NCBI GenBank assembly: GCA_945949625.1
Contig: CAMFFI010000062.1
Span: 1 to 6,559, forward strand
DNA from: an uncultured bacterium
Lineage (GTDB): Bacteria; Bacillota; Clostridia; Oscillospirales; Acutalibacteraceae
Direction of reading: 5' to 3'
Length of the DNA stretch: 6,559 nt
The position numbers and the translations under genes are program-made. Positions within the stretch are counted from its first letter, which is position 1; the number at the start of each line of letters is the position of its first letter. Positions 1-6,181 of the stretch are shown here, piece by piece. The notes beneath the pieces were generated by a model, which saw nothing but the letters and a program-made list of their open reading frames with translations, did not search any database and had not been told where the DNA came from.

Positions 1-1159
1 ATTCACCTGTAATTGTCCAGTTGTATGGCTGCCATGAACCGTTGCAAGCAAATTTTACTTCATATCCGTTATCAGCAGGAATATCTGTATATGTGATTTC
101 CCAGATACCTTGCTCAACTTCTGTCATCTTGTTGACTTCTGCCGCAGGATTCCAGTTTTCACCGTTCAACCATGCACCGTCACCGTTACCTGCTGCTGTG
201 ATGTATTCAAATTTCCATGCTCCAATACCGTCTGATTCTACTGCAATTGCCTTTGAATCTGAATTGAAGTAAACTGTTACATCTGCTGCTTTTGTAAGAT
301 TTATAGGGAAGTTTCCGCCGTCTTTACCCCAGCAGTTTGTCCATGTTCCGTCTGTAATCTTAAATGCATATGAACCGGCTGCTATACCGCTAAATGTTAC
401 TGAGTAATCATATGAAGCTGAGTCATATGTATATTCGCCCTTTGTGAGTGCTACGCCTGAAGCATTCCATGCAACGCCTACAAGACCTTCGTCACCGGCA
501 ATATAATATTTTGTTTCGGGAACTGTTGTAGGTTCTTCTGTTGTTGGCTCTTCTGTTGTTGGCTCTTCTGTTGTAGGTTCTACTGTTGTAGGCTCAACTG
601 TTGTAGGTTCAACTGTTGTAGGTTCTACTGTTGTTGGCTCAACTGTTGTTGGTTCAACTGTTGTTGGCTCTTCTGTTGTTGGCTCTTCTGTTGTAGGCTC
701 TTCTGTAGTAGGTTCTTCTGTAGTAGGTTCTTCTGTAGTAGGTTCTTCTGTTGTAGGTTCTTCTGTTGTAGGTTCTTCTGTTGTAGGTTCTTCTGTTGTT
801 TCAGGCTCTGTTGTTTCAGGCTCAGTCGTAACCGGCTCTGTCGGAACAATTTCAGCAATAACTAACTGAATGTATGTTGCATCGCAAACGTCAATGACAC
901 CGTCTTTTGTATAGTCTGCAACAGAAAGGTCCAAATCATTTTCTGAAATAAGTTCAGCAAGATAGGACTGAATTGTTGTAGCATCACTAACTGTTAATGC
1001 ACCGTCACCGTCAACATCACCTAATAGCTTATTATCAGGTGGTACCGGTTCATTGTCTGTTGTCGCAGAAACGCTTGAAACTGCAACAACACACATACTC
1101 ATAATCAATGCAATTGATAAAAAAACACTGATTATCTTGTTTGTACGTTTTTTGAACAT
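1..1159 (-). CDS. Secreted dockerin protein with TTEEP linker and X25-like starch-binding modules (3' end outside window)
   Basis: At least 386 residues are visible; the C-terminus lies beyond the window. The ATG at 1159 has AAGGAGG 8 nt upstream (1168-1174). Residues 1-32 form a Sec signal peptide: FKKR, a hydrophobic core, and SVSA before the likely cleavage site. Residues 47-104 are a type I dockerin with two calcium-loop/helix repeats. The first loop, D48-V-D-G-D-G with D59, is canonical. The second, D82-Y-T-K-D86 with D93, has Thr and Lys where Asn/Asp and Gly are usual. A Thr/Glu/Pro linker (about 107-216) holds 18 pentapeptides. Residues about 217-306 and 316 onward are two related modules (YYIAGDEGL..W, AGSYAFKITDGTW; YITAAGNGDGAWLNG, YEVKFACNGSW). 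They resemble X25 modules of bacterial pullulanases and ruminococcal amylosome proteins. Inferred role: an extracellular starch-binding protein or amylase/pullulanase that docks onto a cohesin scaffold. No catalytic domain is visible, so the enzyme class is open. Confidence 0.85.
   Translation of the reverse strand, partial: MFKKRTNKIISVFLSIALIMSMCVVAVSSVSATTDNEPVPPDNKLLGDVDGDGALTVSDATTIQSYLAELISENDLDLSVADYTKDGVIDVCDATYIQLVIAEIVPTEPVTTEPETTEPETTEEPTTEEPTTEEPTTEEPTTEEPTTEEPTTEEPTTEEPTTEEPTTVEPTTVEPTTVEPTTVEPTTVEPTTVEPTTEEPTTEEPTTEEPTTVPETKYYIAGDEGLVGVAWNASGVALTKGEYTYDSASYDYSVTFSGIAAGSYAFKITDGTWTNCWGKDGGNFPINLTKAADVTVYFNSDSKAIAVESDGIGAWKFEYITAAGNGDGAWLNGENWNPAAEVNKMTEVEQGIWEITYTDIPADNGYEVKFACNGSWQPYNWTITGE
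530..799 (-). repeat. In-frame 15-bp tandem repeat, 18 units (TTEEP/TTVEP linker)
   Basis: Eighteen contiguous 15-bp units encode residues 121-210 of the dockerin protein. In coding order there are nine TTEEP, six TTVEP and three TTEEP units. Just before them is a less regular TEPVTTEPETTEPE stretch. Synonymous codons group the units: units 8-9 and 16-17 are identical, and units 10-12 match units 13-15 except for two CCA/CCT changes. This suggests growth by unequal exchange of blocks. Thr-Pro-Glu linkers of this kind separate modules in secreted carbohydrate-active proteins and are often glycosylated; glycosylation here is inferred. Confidence 0.95.
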
Positions 1160-1206
1160 AAATTAATCCTCCTTAAAATAAAGTTACGGTATATAACCTT
1201 ATGTAT

Positions 1207-1235
1207 ATTATATAAAATCACTCCTTAAAATTCAA
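1207..1235 (-). promoter_or_regulatory. Sigma-A promoter for the dockerin gene
   Basis: On the minus strand TTGAAT (1230-1235) and TATAAT (1207-1212) are 17 bp apart, a near-consensus vegetative promoter. Transcription would start near 1200, giving a leader of about 41 nt before the ATG at 1159. This indicates the dockerin gene is transcribed independently of the upstream pfl-maf operon, which has its own terminator. Confidence 0.75.
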
Positions 1236-1479
1236 GCAAATTATAAAATTTGATTATTTTTCTTTATTTTTTGACATTTTGACGTTTTTTAACGCCAAGA
1301 TTTAGTAATTTTAACAATAAAATTATTATATAAGTAAAAACGATGTTTCTTTTCAGTAAGTAATTTTTCATAACTCTCCATACATAAGAAGTACAGTGCC
1401 TCAACACGCAATTCAATCATACAGATTGATATTACAAAACCTATTTTGCCAGACTGCTTAGGAAAATTTTACTATAAAG
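1236..1479. other. AT-rich intergenic stretch with no supported gene
   Basis: This lies between the maf terminator and the dockerin promoter. The only open frame of note is 43 codons on the minus strand (1289-1420), with no ribosome site or recognisable product. A short imperfect inverted repeat, GACGTT with AACGCC around TTTT (1281-1296), lies about 45-60 bp upstream of the dockerin -35. It could bind a regulator, but nothing identifies one. Confidence 0.5.
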
Positions 1480-1504
1480 AAAAAAGACAACCACAAGGGT
1501 TGTC
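1480..1504 (-). terminator. Intrinsic terminator after maf
   Basis: On the minus strand the arms GACAACC (1498-1504) and GGTTGTC (1486-1492) form a perfect 7-bp stem around a 5-nt loop. It is followed at once by six T residues (complement of 1480-1485). It begins 10 nt past the maf stop codon and so closes the pflB-pflA-maf transcript. Confidence 0.85.
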
Positions 1505-1514
1505 ATAATGCTAC

Positions 1515-2078
1515 TTAATTTAAATTTAATTGCTTAAGTTTTTTTGCCAATAACGAAACCGGAAGTCCTACCACATTAAAATAATCGCCGCAGATGCTTT
1601 TTACAAAAAGCGAGCCTTTGCCCTGTATTCCGTATGCTCCGGCTTTATCAAACGGCTCTCCCGTTGCAATATAAGAATTAATCTCCATATCCGACAGCGG
1701 ATAAAACTCTACCTCTGTTTCACTTTTAAAGGAAATTTCTCTGTCTTTATCAACGATGCAACAGCCTGTTATAACCTTATGCTTTTTGCCGCTTAAAGCT
1801 TTCAGCATTTTCTTTGCGTCTTCTGAATTTTTCGGCTTGCCCAACACACAATTATTGTTAATCACTACCGTATCACAGCCAATTATAACGCTGTCGGGAT
1901 TTGATTTCAGTACGTCTGTTGCCTTTAACCGTGCAAGATAAACAGGTACCTGCTCAGGCTGAATATTTTCGGGGACAATTTCCTCTGCACTTGACGGAAC
2001 ACAGAGAAAATCCTCTGTAATAACCTTCATAAGCTCCTGACGTCTTGGAGATTTTGACGCAAGTATAAGTTTCTTCAT
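1515..2078 (-). CDS. maf: Maf-family nucleoside triphosphate pyrophosphatase
   Basis: The 187-residue product matches the usual Maf length of about 190. Maf/YhdE proteins hydrolyse dTTP, UTP and modified pyrimidine triphosphates to monophosphates in the cytoplasm, a house-cleaning role linked in Bacillus to septum formation. Visible motifs are LILASKSPRRQEL (residues 4-16, substrate-binding S-x-R-R), E33, ARLKA (49-53), GCDTVV (67-72, catalytic-type D69), LGKPK (79-83, K81) and, near the C-terminus, ATGEPFDKAGAYGIQGKG and DYFNVVGLP. The AYGIQG form suggests the dTTP/UTP-type YhdE branch rather than YceF. The ATG at 2078 gives the canonical N-terminus and lies 4 nt after the pflA stop. Upstream in-frame ATGs at 2090 and 2120 would overlap pflA and add unconserved residues. 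The ribosome site is weak (GGGTGA across the pflA stop), suggesting translational coupling. Confidence 0.95.
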   Translation of the reverse strand: MKKLILASKSPRRQELMKVITEDFLCVPSSAEEIVPENIQPEQVPVYLARLKATDVLKSNPDSVIIGCDTVVINNNCVLGKPKNSEDAKKMLKALSGKKHKVITGCCIVDKDREISFKSETEVEFYPLSDMEINSYIATGEPFDKAGAYGIQGKGSLFVKSICGDYFNVVGLPVSLLAKKLKQLNLN

Positions 2079-2082
2079 ACCG

Positions 2083-2829
2083 TCACCCATTACATCCCAG
2101 TATTTTTTCAGCGTTTTCAATACGCTCTTTTGAAGGAGGATTGATGCCCTTTAGCTGATAATCAATAACAAGCTCCTGCCATTTATATTCACCTAAAGAA
2201 TGATATGGAAGAACCTCTACCCTATCTACGTTATTAAGTGAAGAAATAAAGTCCCTTAACTGATAAAGGTATTCGTCGTTATCGGTGATTTTTGGAACAA
2301 GTACATGGCGTATCCACATCGGCTTTTGAATTTTTGAAAGGTACATAGCCATTTCAAGAATATTTTTATTGTCAAAGCCTGTAAGTCTTTTGTGTTCATC
2401 AGAATTTATATGCTTTATATCAAGCATTACCAAATCAGTGAATTTCATTAATTCATTAAATTTATCATAAAAAGGATTTGCAGACGTAAACGGATTGCCG
2501 GAGGTATCGAGAACTGTGTTTATTCCCTTTTCTTTTGCCTTTTTGAAAAAATCAATTAAAAAGTCAATCTGTAAAAGAGGTTCGCCGCCGCTTACGGTTA
2601 TACCTCCTTTGTCGCCCCAATAGCTTTTATAACGAAGCGCTTTTTTTAAAAGCTCGTCAGAGGTAATCCACTGACCTTTTTGGGGAAACCATGTATCCGG
2701 ATTATGGCAGTATTTGCAACGCATTTTGCACCCCTGCATAAAAACTACAAACCGAACACCCGGACCGTCAACAGAACCGAAGCTTTCGGTTGAATGAATT
2801 AACCCTAAACCGCTGTATTTATTTTCCAA
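2083..2829 (-). CDS. pflA: Pyruvate formate-lyase-activating enzyme (radical SAM)
   Basis: The 248-residue protein has nearly the same length as E. coli PflA (246). This cytoplasmic radical-SAM enzyme uses a [4Fe-4S] cluster and S-adenosylmethionine to abstract a hydrogen from the glycine of PflB, creating the glycyl radical. The cluster motif is C34-x3-C38-x2-C41 in QGCKMRCKYCHNPDTW. It is preceded by the family signature SFGSVDGPGVRF (16-27) and followed by the SAM-binding GGEP (81-84). The start is TTG at 2827-2829: AGGAGGG (2836-2842) sits 6 nt upstream, and the ENKYSGLG..SFGSVDGPG N-terminus has family-normal length. The gene is 48 bp downstream of pflB with a hairpin between, and its stop is 4 nt from the maf start. 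It probably shares the pflB promoter. Confidence 0.96.
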   Translation of the reverse strand: MENKYSGLGLIHSTESFGSVDGPGVRFVVFMQGCKMRCKYCHNPDTWFPQKGQWITSDELLKKALRYKSYWGDKGGITVSGGEPLLQIDFLIDFFKKAKEKGINTVLDTSGNPFTSANPFYDKFNELMKFTDLVMLDIKHINSDEHKRLTGFDNKNILEMAMYLSKIQKPMWIRHVLVPKITDNDEYLYQLRDFISSLNNVDRVEVLPYHSLGEYKWQELVIDYQLKGINPPSKERIENAEKILGCNG

Positions 2830-2846
2830 AATATTCCCTCCTAAGC

Positions 2847-2870
2847 AAAAGCCTCTCCTTTCGGAGAGGC
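2847..2870 (-). terminator. GAAA-capped hairpin between pflB and pflA (partial terminator or mRNA-stabilising stem)
   Basis: On the minus strand GCCTCTCC and GGAGAGGC form a perfect 8-bp stem around a GAAA tetraloop (GNRA type) at 2851-2870. It starts 7 nt after the pflB stop and is followed by TTTTGCTT. The T tract is short, so termination is probably incomplete, or the stem protects the 3' end of pflB mRNA. Either would give more PflB than PflA, as expected for an enzyme and its catalytic activator. The pflA ribosome site begins just after it. Confidence 0.65.
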
Positions 2871-2877
2871 ATATTAA

Positions 2878-5130
2878 TTACATTACCTTATGACAGGTTC
2901 TTGAAATAACGTCAAGCTGCTGTTCCTTTGTAAGGTCAATGAACTTAACGGCATATCCCGATACACGAATCGTAAAGTTTGCATACTCTTCCTTTTCGGG
3001 GTGATTCATAGCGTCAATAAGTTTTTCTGTTCCGAACACATTTACGTTAAGATGATGTGCACCCTGATTGAAGTAACCGTCCATTACGTTTACAAGGTTG
3101 TTTATTCTTTCATCTTCGCTGTGACCTAATGCTTCGGGACTGATTGTCTGTGTATTTGAAATTCCGTCAAGCGCATATTCATATGGAAGCTTTGCAACTG
3201 AATTAAGGGAAGAAAGCAATCCGTTCTTTTCTGCGCCGTAGCTGGGATTAGCACCCGGCGACAAAGGCTCGCCTGCTTTTCTGCCGTCAGGCAAGGAGCC
3301 TGTTGCTTTTCCGTAAACAACATTAGAAGTAATTGTAAGAATTGATGTTGTAGGCTCGGAATTTCTGTAAGTATGATGCTTCTTGATTTTTGAAAGGAAG
3401 GTTTTAAGGAGCCATACTGCTATTTCATCAGCACGGTCATCATCGTTTCCGTATCTTGGGAAATCACCCTCTGTTTCATAGTCAACAACAATACCGTCTT
3501 CGTCACGGATTGTTTTAACCTTTGCATATTTAATTGCTGAAAGTGAATCAACAACGTGTGAAAATCCAGCAATACCTGTTGCAAAGGTTCTTCTTACATC
3601 TGTATCTATAAGCGCCATCTCTGCGGCTTCGTAATAGTACTTATCGTGCATATACTGAATCAGGTTAAGAGCGTTTACATAAATATCTGCAAGCCAATCC
3701 ATCATTGAATCAAACTTTTTCATAACCTCGTCATAGTCAAGATATTCAGAAGTAATCGGTCTGTACTCAGGTCCTACCTGCACCTTTGTCTTTTCATCAA
3801 TACCGCCGTTTATTGCATAAAGCAAGCACTTTGCAAGATTTGCCCTTGCTCCGAAGAACTGCATCTCTTTACCTGTTTGAGTAGCTGAAACACAGCAGCA
3901 GATTGAATAATCATCGCCCCATACAGGACGCATTACATCATCATTCTCATACTGGATTGAGCTTGTTCTGATTGAAATATCGGCCGCATATTTTTTAAAG
4001 TTTTCCGGAAGTCTTGAAGAATACAGCACAGTAAGATTAGGCTCCGGTGAAGGTCCCATATTTTCAAGGGTATGAAGAAAACGGAAGTCGGTTTTTGTTA
4101 CCATTGAACGTCCGTCTATACCAAGACCTGCAACCTCGAGAGTTGCCCATACCGGGTCGCCTGAAAACAGCTCGTTATATGACGGAATTCTTGCAAATTT
4201 AACCATTCTGAATTTCATTACAAGATGGTCTATAAGCTCCTGTGCCTCTTTTTCTGTTAAAACTCCGTTTTTAATATCTCTCTGAATATAAATATCAAGA
4301 AATGTTGAAATTCTGCCAACGCTCATTGCGGCGCCGTTCTGGGTTTTAATTGCGGCAAGATAGCCGAAGTAAAGCCATTGTACTGCTTCTTTTGCATTTT
4401 TTGCAGGCTTGGAAATATCAAAGCCATAGCTTTCCGCCATTTTTTTCATCTGACCTAAAGCACGGTACTGGTCAGAAATTTCTTCTCTTAAACGGATAAT
4501 GTCAGATGTCATTGAACCGCTTCCGCAGTTTTCAAAGTCCTTAGCCTTGCTCTCCATAAGATAATCAATACCGTAAAGAGCAACACGTCTGTAATCGCCT
4601 ACAATACGGCCTCTGCCATAGGTGTCCGGAAGTCCTGTGATAACCTTGTTGTGACGTGCTTTTCTGATTTCAGGAGTATAGCAATCGAAAACGCCCTGAT
4701 TATGTGTTTTGTGATACTCAGTAAAGATTTTATGAAGTTCAGGGTCGGGAGTATAGCCGTATGTTGTGCAAGCCTCTTCAGCCATTTTTATGCCGCCAAA
4801 AGGCATAAAAGCTCTCTTTAAAGGCTTGTCCGTCTGTAATCCTACAACCTGCTCCAAATCCTTGTATTCATCACAAATATAGCCGGGCTTGTGGGATGTA
4901 ATTGTAGAAACAATGTGTGTATCCATATCAAGAACGCCGCCTTTTGCACGTTCTTCTTTCTGAAGCTCCTGGAGCTTGCCCCAAAGCTTATCTGTTGCAT
5001 CTGTTGCAGGCTCAAGGAATGATTCATCACCGTCATATGGAGTGTAGTTATTCTGAATGAAGTCTCTCATATTGACTTCTTCTCTCCAAAGAGTGCCTTC
5101 AAAACCGTTCCATTGTTCAAAATTTTTCAT
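2878..5130 (-). CDS. pflB: Pyruvate formate-lyase (formate C-acetyltransferase)
   Basis: The 750-residue glycyl-radical enzyme converts pyruvate and CoA to acetyl-CoA and formate in the cytoplasm, a main fermentative step in anaerobes. The active-site cysteines lie in DDYSICCCVSAT; C412-C413 correspond to the E. coli C418-C419 pair, with an extra cysteine at C411. The C-terminal radical motif is RVSGYAVKF with G725, followed by LTKEQQLDVISRT. Other conserved stretches are GDPVWAT (W328), GPSPEPN, QYENDDVMRP and QFFGARANLAK. The full length matches the family with no gaps or frameshift. The start is ATG at 5130, with GGAGG 5 nt upstream (5136-5140). A TTG at 5142 in the same frame overlaps that ribosome site and would add four unconserved residues. 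pflA follows directly. A promoter and a Rex-type operator precede the gene. Confidence 0.98.
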   Translation of the reverse strand: MKNFEQWNGFEGTLWREEVNMRDFIQNNYTPYDGDESFLEPATDATDKLWGKLQELQKEERAKGGVLDMDTHIVSTITSHKPGYICDEYKDLEQVVGLQTDKPLKRAFMPFGGIKMAEEACTTYGYTPDPELHKIFTEYHKTHNQGVFDCYTPEIRKARHNKVITGLPDTYGRGRIVGDYRRVALYGIDYLMESKAKDFENCGSGSMTSDIIRLREEISDQYRALGQMKKMAESYGFDISKPAKNAKEAVQWLYFGYLAAIKTQNGAAMSVGRISTFLDIYIQRDIKNGVLTEKEAQELIDHLVMKFRMVKFARIPSYNELFSGDPVWATLEVAGLGIDGRSMVTKTDFRFLHTLENMGPSPEPNLTVLYSSRLPENFKKYAADISIRTSSIQYENDDVMRPVWGDDYSICCCVSATQTGKEMQFFGARANLAKCLLYAINGGIDEKTKVQVGPEYRPITSEYLDYDEVMKKFDSMMDWLADIYVNALNLIQYMHDKYYYEAAEMALIDTDVRRTFATGIAGFSHVVDSLSAIKYAKVKTIRDEDGIVVDYETEGDFPRYGNDDDRADEIAVWLLKTFLSKIKKHHTYRNSEPTTSILTITSNVVYGKATGSLPDGRKAGEPLSPGANPSYGAEKNGLLSSLNSVAKLPYEYALDGISNTQTISPEALGHSEDERINNLVNVMDGYFNQGAHHLNVNVFGTEKLIDAMNHPEKEEYANFTIRVSGYAVKFIDLTKEQQLDVISRTCHKVM

Positions 5131-5182
5131 ATAAACCTCCAAATTAACTTATCCAAATTTCCTATTTATCTAATTCACATAA

Positions 5183-5198
5183 TGTTAATTTTTTAACA
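5183..5198. promoter_or_regulatory. Putative Rex (NADH/NAD+-sensing repressor) operator of pflB
   Basis: TGTTAA and TTAACA form a perfect inverted repeat around a 4-bp spacer, matching the inner 16 positions of the Rex consensus TTGTTAANNNNTTAACAA; only the two outermost bases differ. The site starts 5 bp downstream of the pflB -10 and covers the expected transcription start, a classic repressor position. Known biology: Rex leaves DNA when NADH is high and often controls fermentation genes, including pfl, in Gram-positive bacteria. Binding here is inferred from sequence; rex itself is not in the window. Confidence 0.7.
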
Positions 5199-5203
5199 CA
5201 GTT

Positions 5204-5232
5204 AGTATATCATTTACTCATATCTTTTTCAA
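5204..5232 (-). promoter_or_regulatory. Sigma-A promoter of pflB-pflA-maf
   Basis: On the minus strand TTGAAA (5227-5232) and TATACT (5204-5209) are 17 bp apart, close to consensus. The predicted start is near 5197, giving a leader of roughly 67 nt to the pflB ATG. I see no riboswitch-like fold in this AT-rich leader. Confidence 0.8.
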
Positions 5233-5293
5233 TATTAATAATTACCAAAAAACTTCCCACAAAAAAGAATAAATAGTAATAAATACTAATTTT

Positions 5294-5321
5294 TTGTAAC
5301 GTAACTATATATTGTTATAAT
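5294..5321 (+). promoter_or_regulatory. Possible plus-strand promoter in the pflB upstream gap
   Basis: TTGTAA (5294-5299) and TATAAT (5316-5321) are 16 bp apart. Transcription would run antisense into the DUF3783 gene. The region is very AT-rich, so a chance match is likely. No plus-strand gene lies downstream. Confidence 0.25.
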
Positions 5322-5382
5322 AATATGTATTTTTTAGACTAAAGCCCTATATGTTGGCATATATCGCTGTATAAAATTTTCT

Positions 5383-5760
5383 TTAATGTATTGTTTTTCC
5401 TTCTTTCAATGCATTATGCTCGGAGCTTATTTCATTATAGAGTTTTGAGGAGGTAAAAAGAGAATTATGTTCTGTAAGCACGGCTTTAAGAGCCACAGGA
5501 GCCTTAGCTGAGCTTAACCTTTTCAAGAAATCATTAAGCATCTGTCTGCTGAAATTTGCAATTAAGAGCATTTCATCATTAAAATCAGAAAAATCGTCTG
5601 AGTTTTCAGCAGATTTTGACTCTAATAAATCGCAAATTCTTAAAGAATATTCGCTTTTTTCAACAGATTTAAAAGGAATATTCATTTTGTGGCAAATCAT
5701 TTTGATTTTTGCACCCTTGGAATTTTGAAGATTATACATTAGCACAATGGGATAGTTCAT
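5383..5760 (-). CDS. DUF3783-family small protein
   Basis: The 125-residue cytoplasmic protein has no signal peptide or membrane segment. It begins with a short beta-type segment (YPIVLMYN, 3-10), suggesting a compact alpha/beta fold. The C-terminal half carries the pattern I associate with DUF3783: FNDEMLLIANFS (60-71), then a helix, then APVALKAVLTEHNSLFTSSKLYNEISSEH (87-115). The family's function is not known to me and no catalytic residues stand out. The ATG at 5760 is chosen because AAAGGTGA (5765-5772) sits 4 nt upstream and the predicted transcript starts near 5783. The ATGs at 5781 and 5778 lack a ribosome site. It lies upstream of pflB in the same direction but is separated by 252 bp containing the pflB promoter, so co-transcription is not required. 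Confidence 0.8.
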   Translation of the reverse strand: MNYPIVLMYNLQNSKGAKIKMICHKMNIPFKSVEKSEYSLRICDLLESKSAENSDDFSDFNDEMLLIANFSRQMLNDFLKRLSSAKAPVALKAVLTEHNSLFTSSKLYNEISSEHNALKEGKTIH

Positions 5761-5789
5761 ATTATCACCTTTAAACATCATTTTTGTTA

Positions 5790-5818
5790 ATTATATCAAA
5801 GTCGGTTTATAGAAACAA
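5790..5818 (-). promoter_or_regulatory. Sigma-A promoter of the DUF3783 gene
   Basis: On the minus strand TTGTTT (5813-5818) and TATAAT (5790-5795) are 17 bp apart. The expected start near 5783 leaves a short leader of about 22 nt to the ATG at 5760. It would leave almost no leader for the upstream ATG at 5781, which supports the shorter gene model. Confidence 0.65.
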
Positions 5819-5928
5819 GATTTACCAAAAAATAAATTATAGTTTGTTCAAATATCCTCTTATAAACATATGCGTATTAAAAGACCTTGAGGTTGTCCAA
5901 AAAAACAGATAAAAGATTTTGTAATATT
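5819..5928. other. AT-rich spacer without recognisable features
   Basis: This spacer lies upstream of the DUF3783 promoter. I see no open frame, RNA gene or stable hairpin. It marks the change from ordinary intergenic DNA to the repeat-rich right end. Confidence 0.5.
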
Positions 5929-5932
5929 GTAG

Positions 5933-5954
5933 GGCGGGATGCCAACATCACGCC
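5933..5954. repeat. Short hairpin with CCAA loop
   Basis: GGCG-G-GATG pairs with CATC-A-CGCC around a CCAA loop: two 4-bp stems separated by one G/A mismatch. There is no T tract, so it is not an obvious terminator. Confidence 0.5.
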
Positions 5955-6013
5955 GCACAAATTTCTAATAGTAATTTTGTTTTTTATGCTTGATTCTTTC
6001 ATTTCGGTATGAA

Positions 6014-6079
6014 CGACTGACATACCCACATACCGCCGTTAGCAATTGATATTTCGGCGGCTTGTGGGTACGGCAGTCG
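6014..6079. repeat. Long imperfect hairpin
   Basis: Three paired segments are stacked: CGACTG with CAGTCG, TACCCACA with TGTGGGTA, and CCGCCG with CGGCGG. They are separated by 3x3 and 2x2 internal loops and closed by a 16-nt AT-rich loop (6039-6054). In all, 20 base pairs lie within 66 nt. No T tract follows on either strand, so a structured-RNA or mobile-repeat origin is likelier than termination. Confidence 0.7.
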
Positions 6080-6085
6080 CCCATA

Positions 6086-6110
6086 CCCCCTCAATCCCCC
6101 TATGAGGGGG
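6086..6110. repeat. Poly-C/poly-G hairpin with two exclusive pairings
   Basis: CCCCCTCA (6086-6093) pairs perfectly with TGAGGGGG (6103-6110). An internal CCCCCT (6096-6101) can instead pair with AGGGGG (6105-6110) around an ATG loop. The two folds compete for the same G tract. Confidence 0.6.
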
Positions 6111-6160
6111 CAGAAACAAGCCGCACTACCAATAATTCTGAAACGTTTTCCTGCATTAAC

Positions 6161-6181
6161 GGACAGCCGCAAGGGCTGTCC
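6161..6181. repeat. Perfect 8-bp hairpin GGACAGCC/GGCTGTCC
   Basis: GGACAGCC (6161-6168) and GGCTGTCC (6174-6181) flank a GCAAG loop. The next bases, CTACTGC, lack a T run. It lies about 20 bp before the first long direct repeat. Confidence 0.65.

Noticed and set aside
21..272. Plus-strand 83-codon open frame
   Set aside because: It is antisense to the X25-like modules of the minus-strand secreted protein, with no ribosome site and no recognisable product.
530..799. Short regular repeats as a CRISPR array
   Set aside because: Units are contiguous 15-mers without spacers and encode an in-frame protein linker.
625..858. Minus-strand 77-codon frame rich in Gln, Lys and Leu
   Set aside because: It is a wrong-frame reading of the 15-bp linker repeat; the frame from 1159 has signal peptide, dockerin and ribosome site.
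1289..1420. 43-codon minus-strand open frame between maf and the dockerin gene
   Set aside because: No ribosome site, no promoter evidence, no recognisable similarity, and it starts downstream of the maf terminator.
1756..1941. Plus-strand 61-codon frame
   Set aside because: Antisense shadow of maf, whose family motifs are intact.
2079..2120. Longer maf start at 2120 (or 2090)
   Set aside because: It would add unconserved residues and overlap pflA; the family N-terminus MKKLILASKSPRR begins at 2078.
3126..3323. 65-codon and (at 4842-5036) 64-codon minus-strand frames
   Set aside because: Both lie inside pflB in another frame; pflB is full length and conserved throughout.
5131..5197. Riboswitch in the pflB leader
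   Set aside because: The roughly 67-nt AT-rich leader has no stable fold apart from the operator palindrome, and no known aptamer signature.
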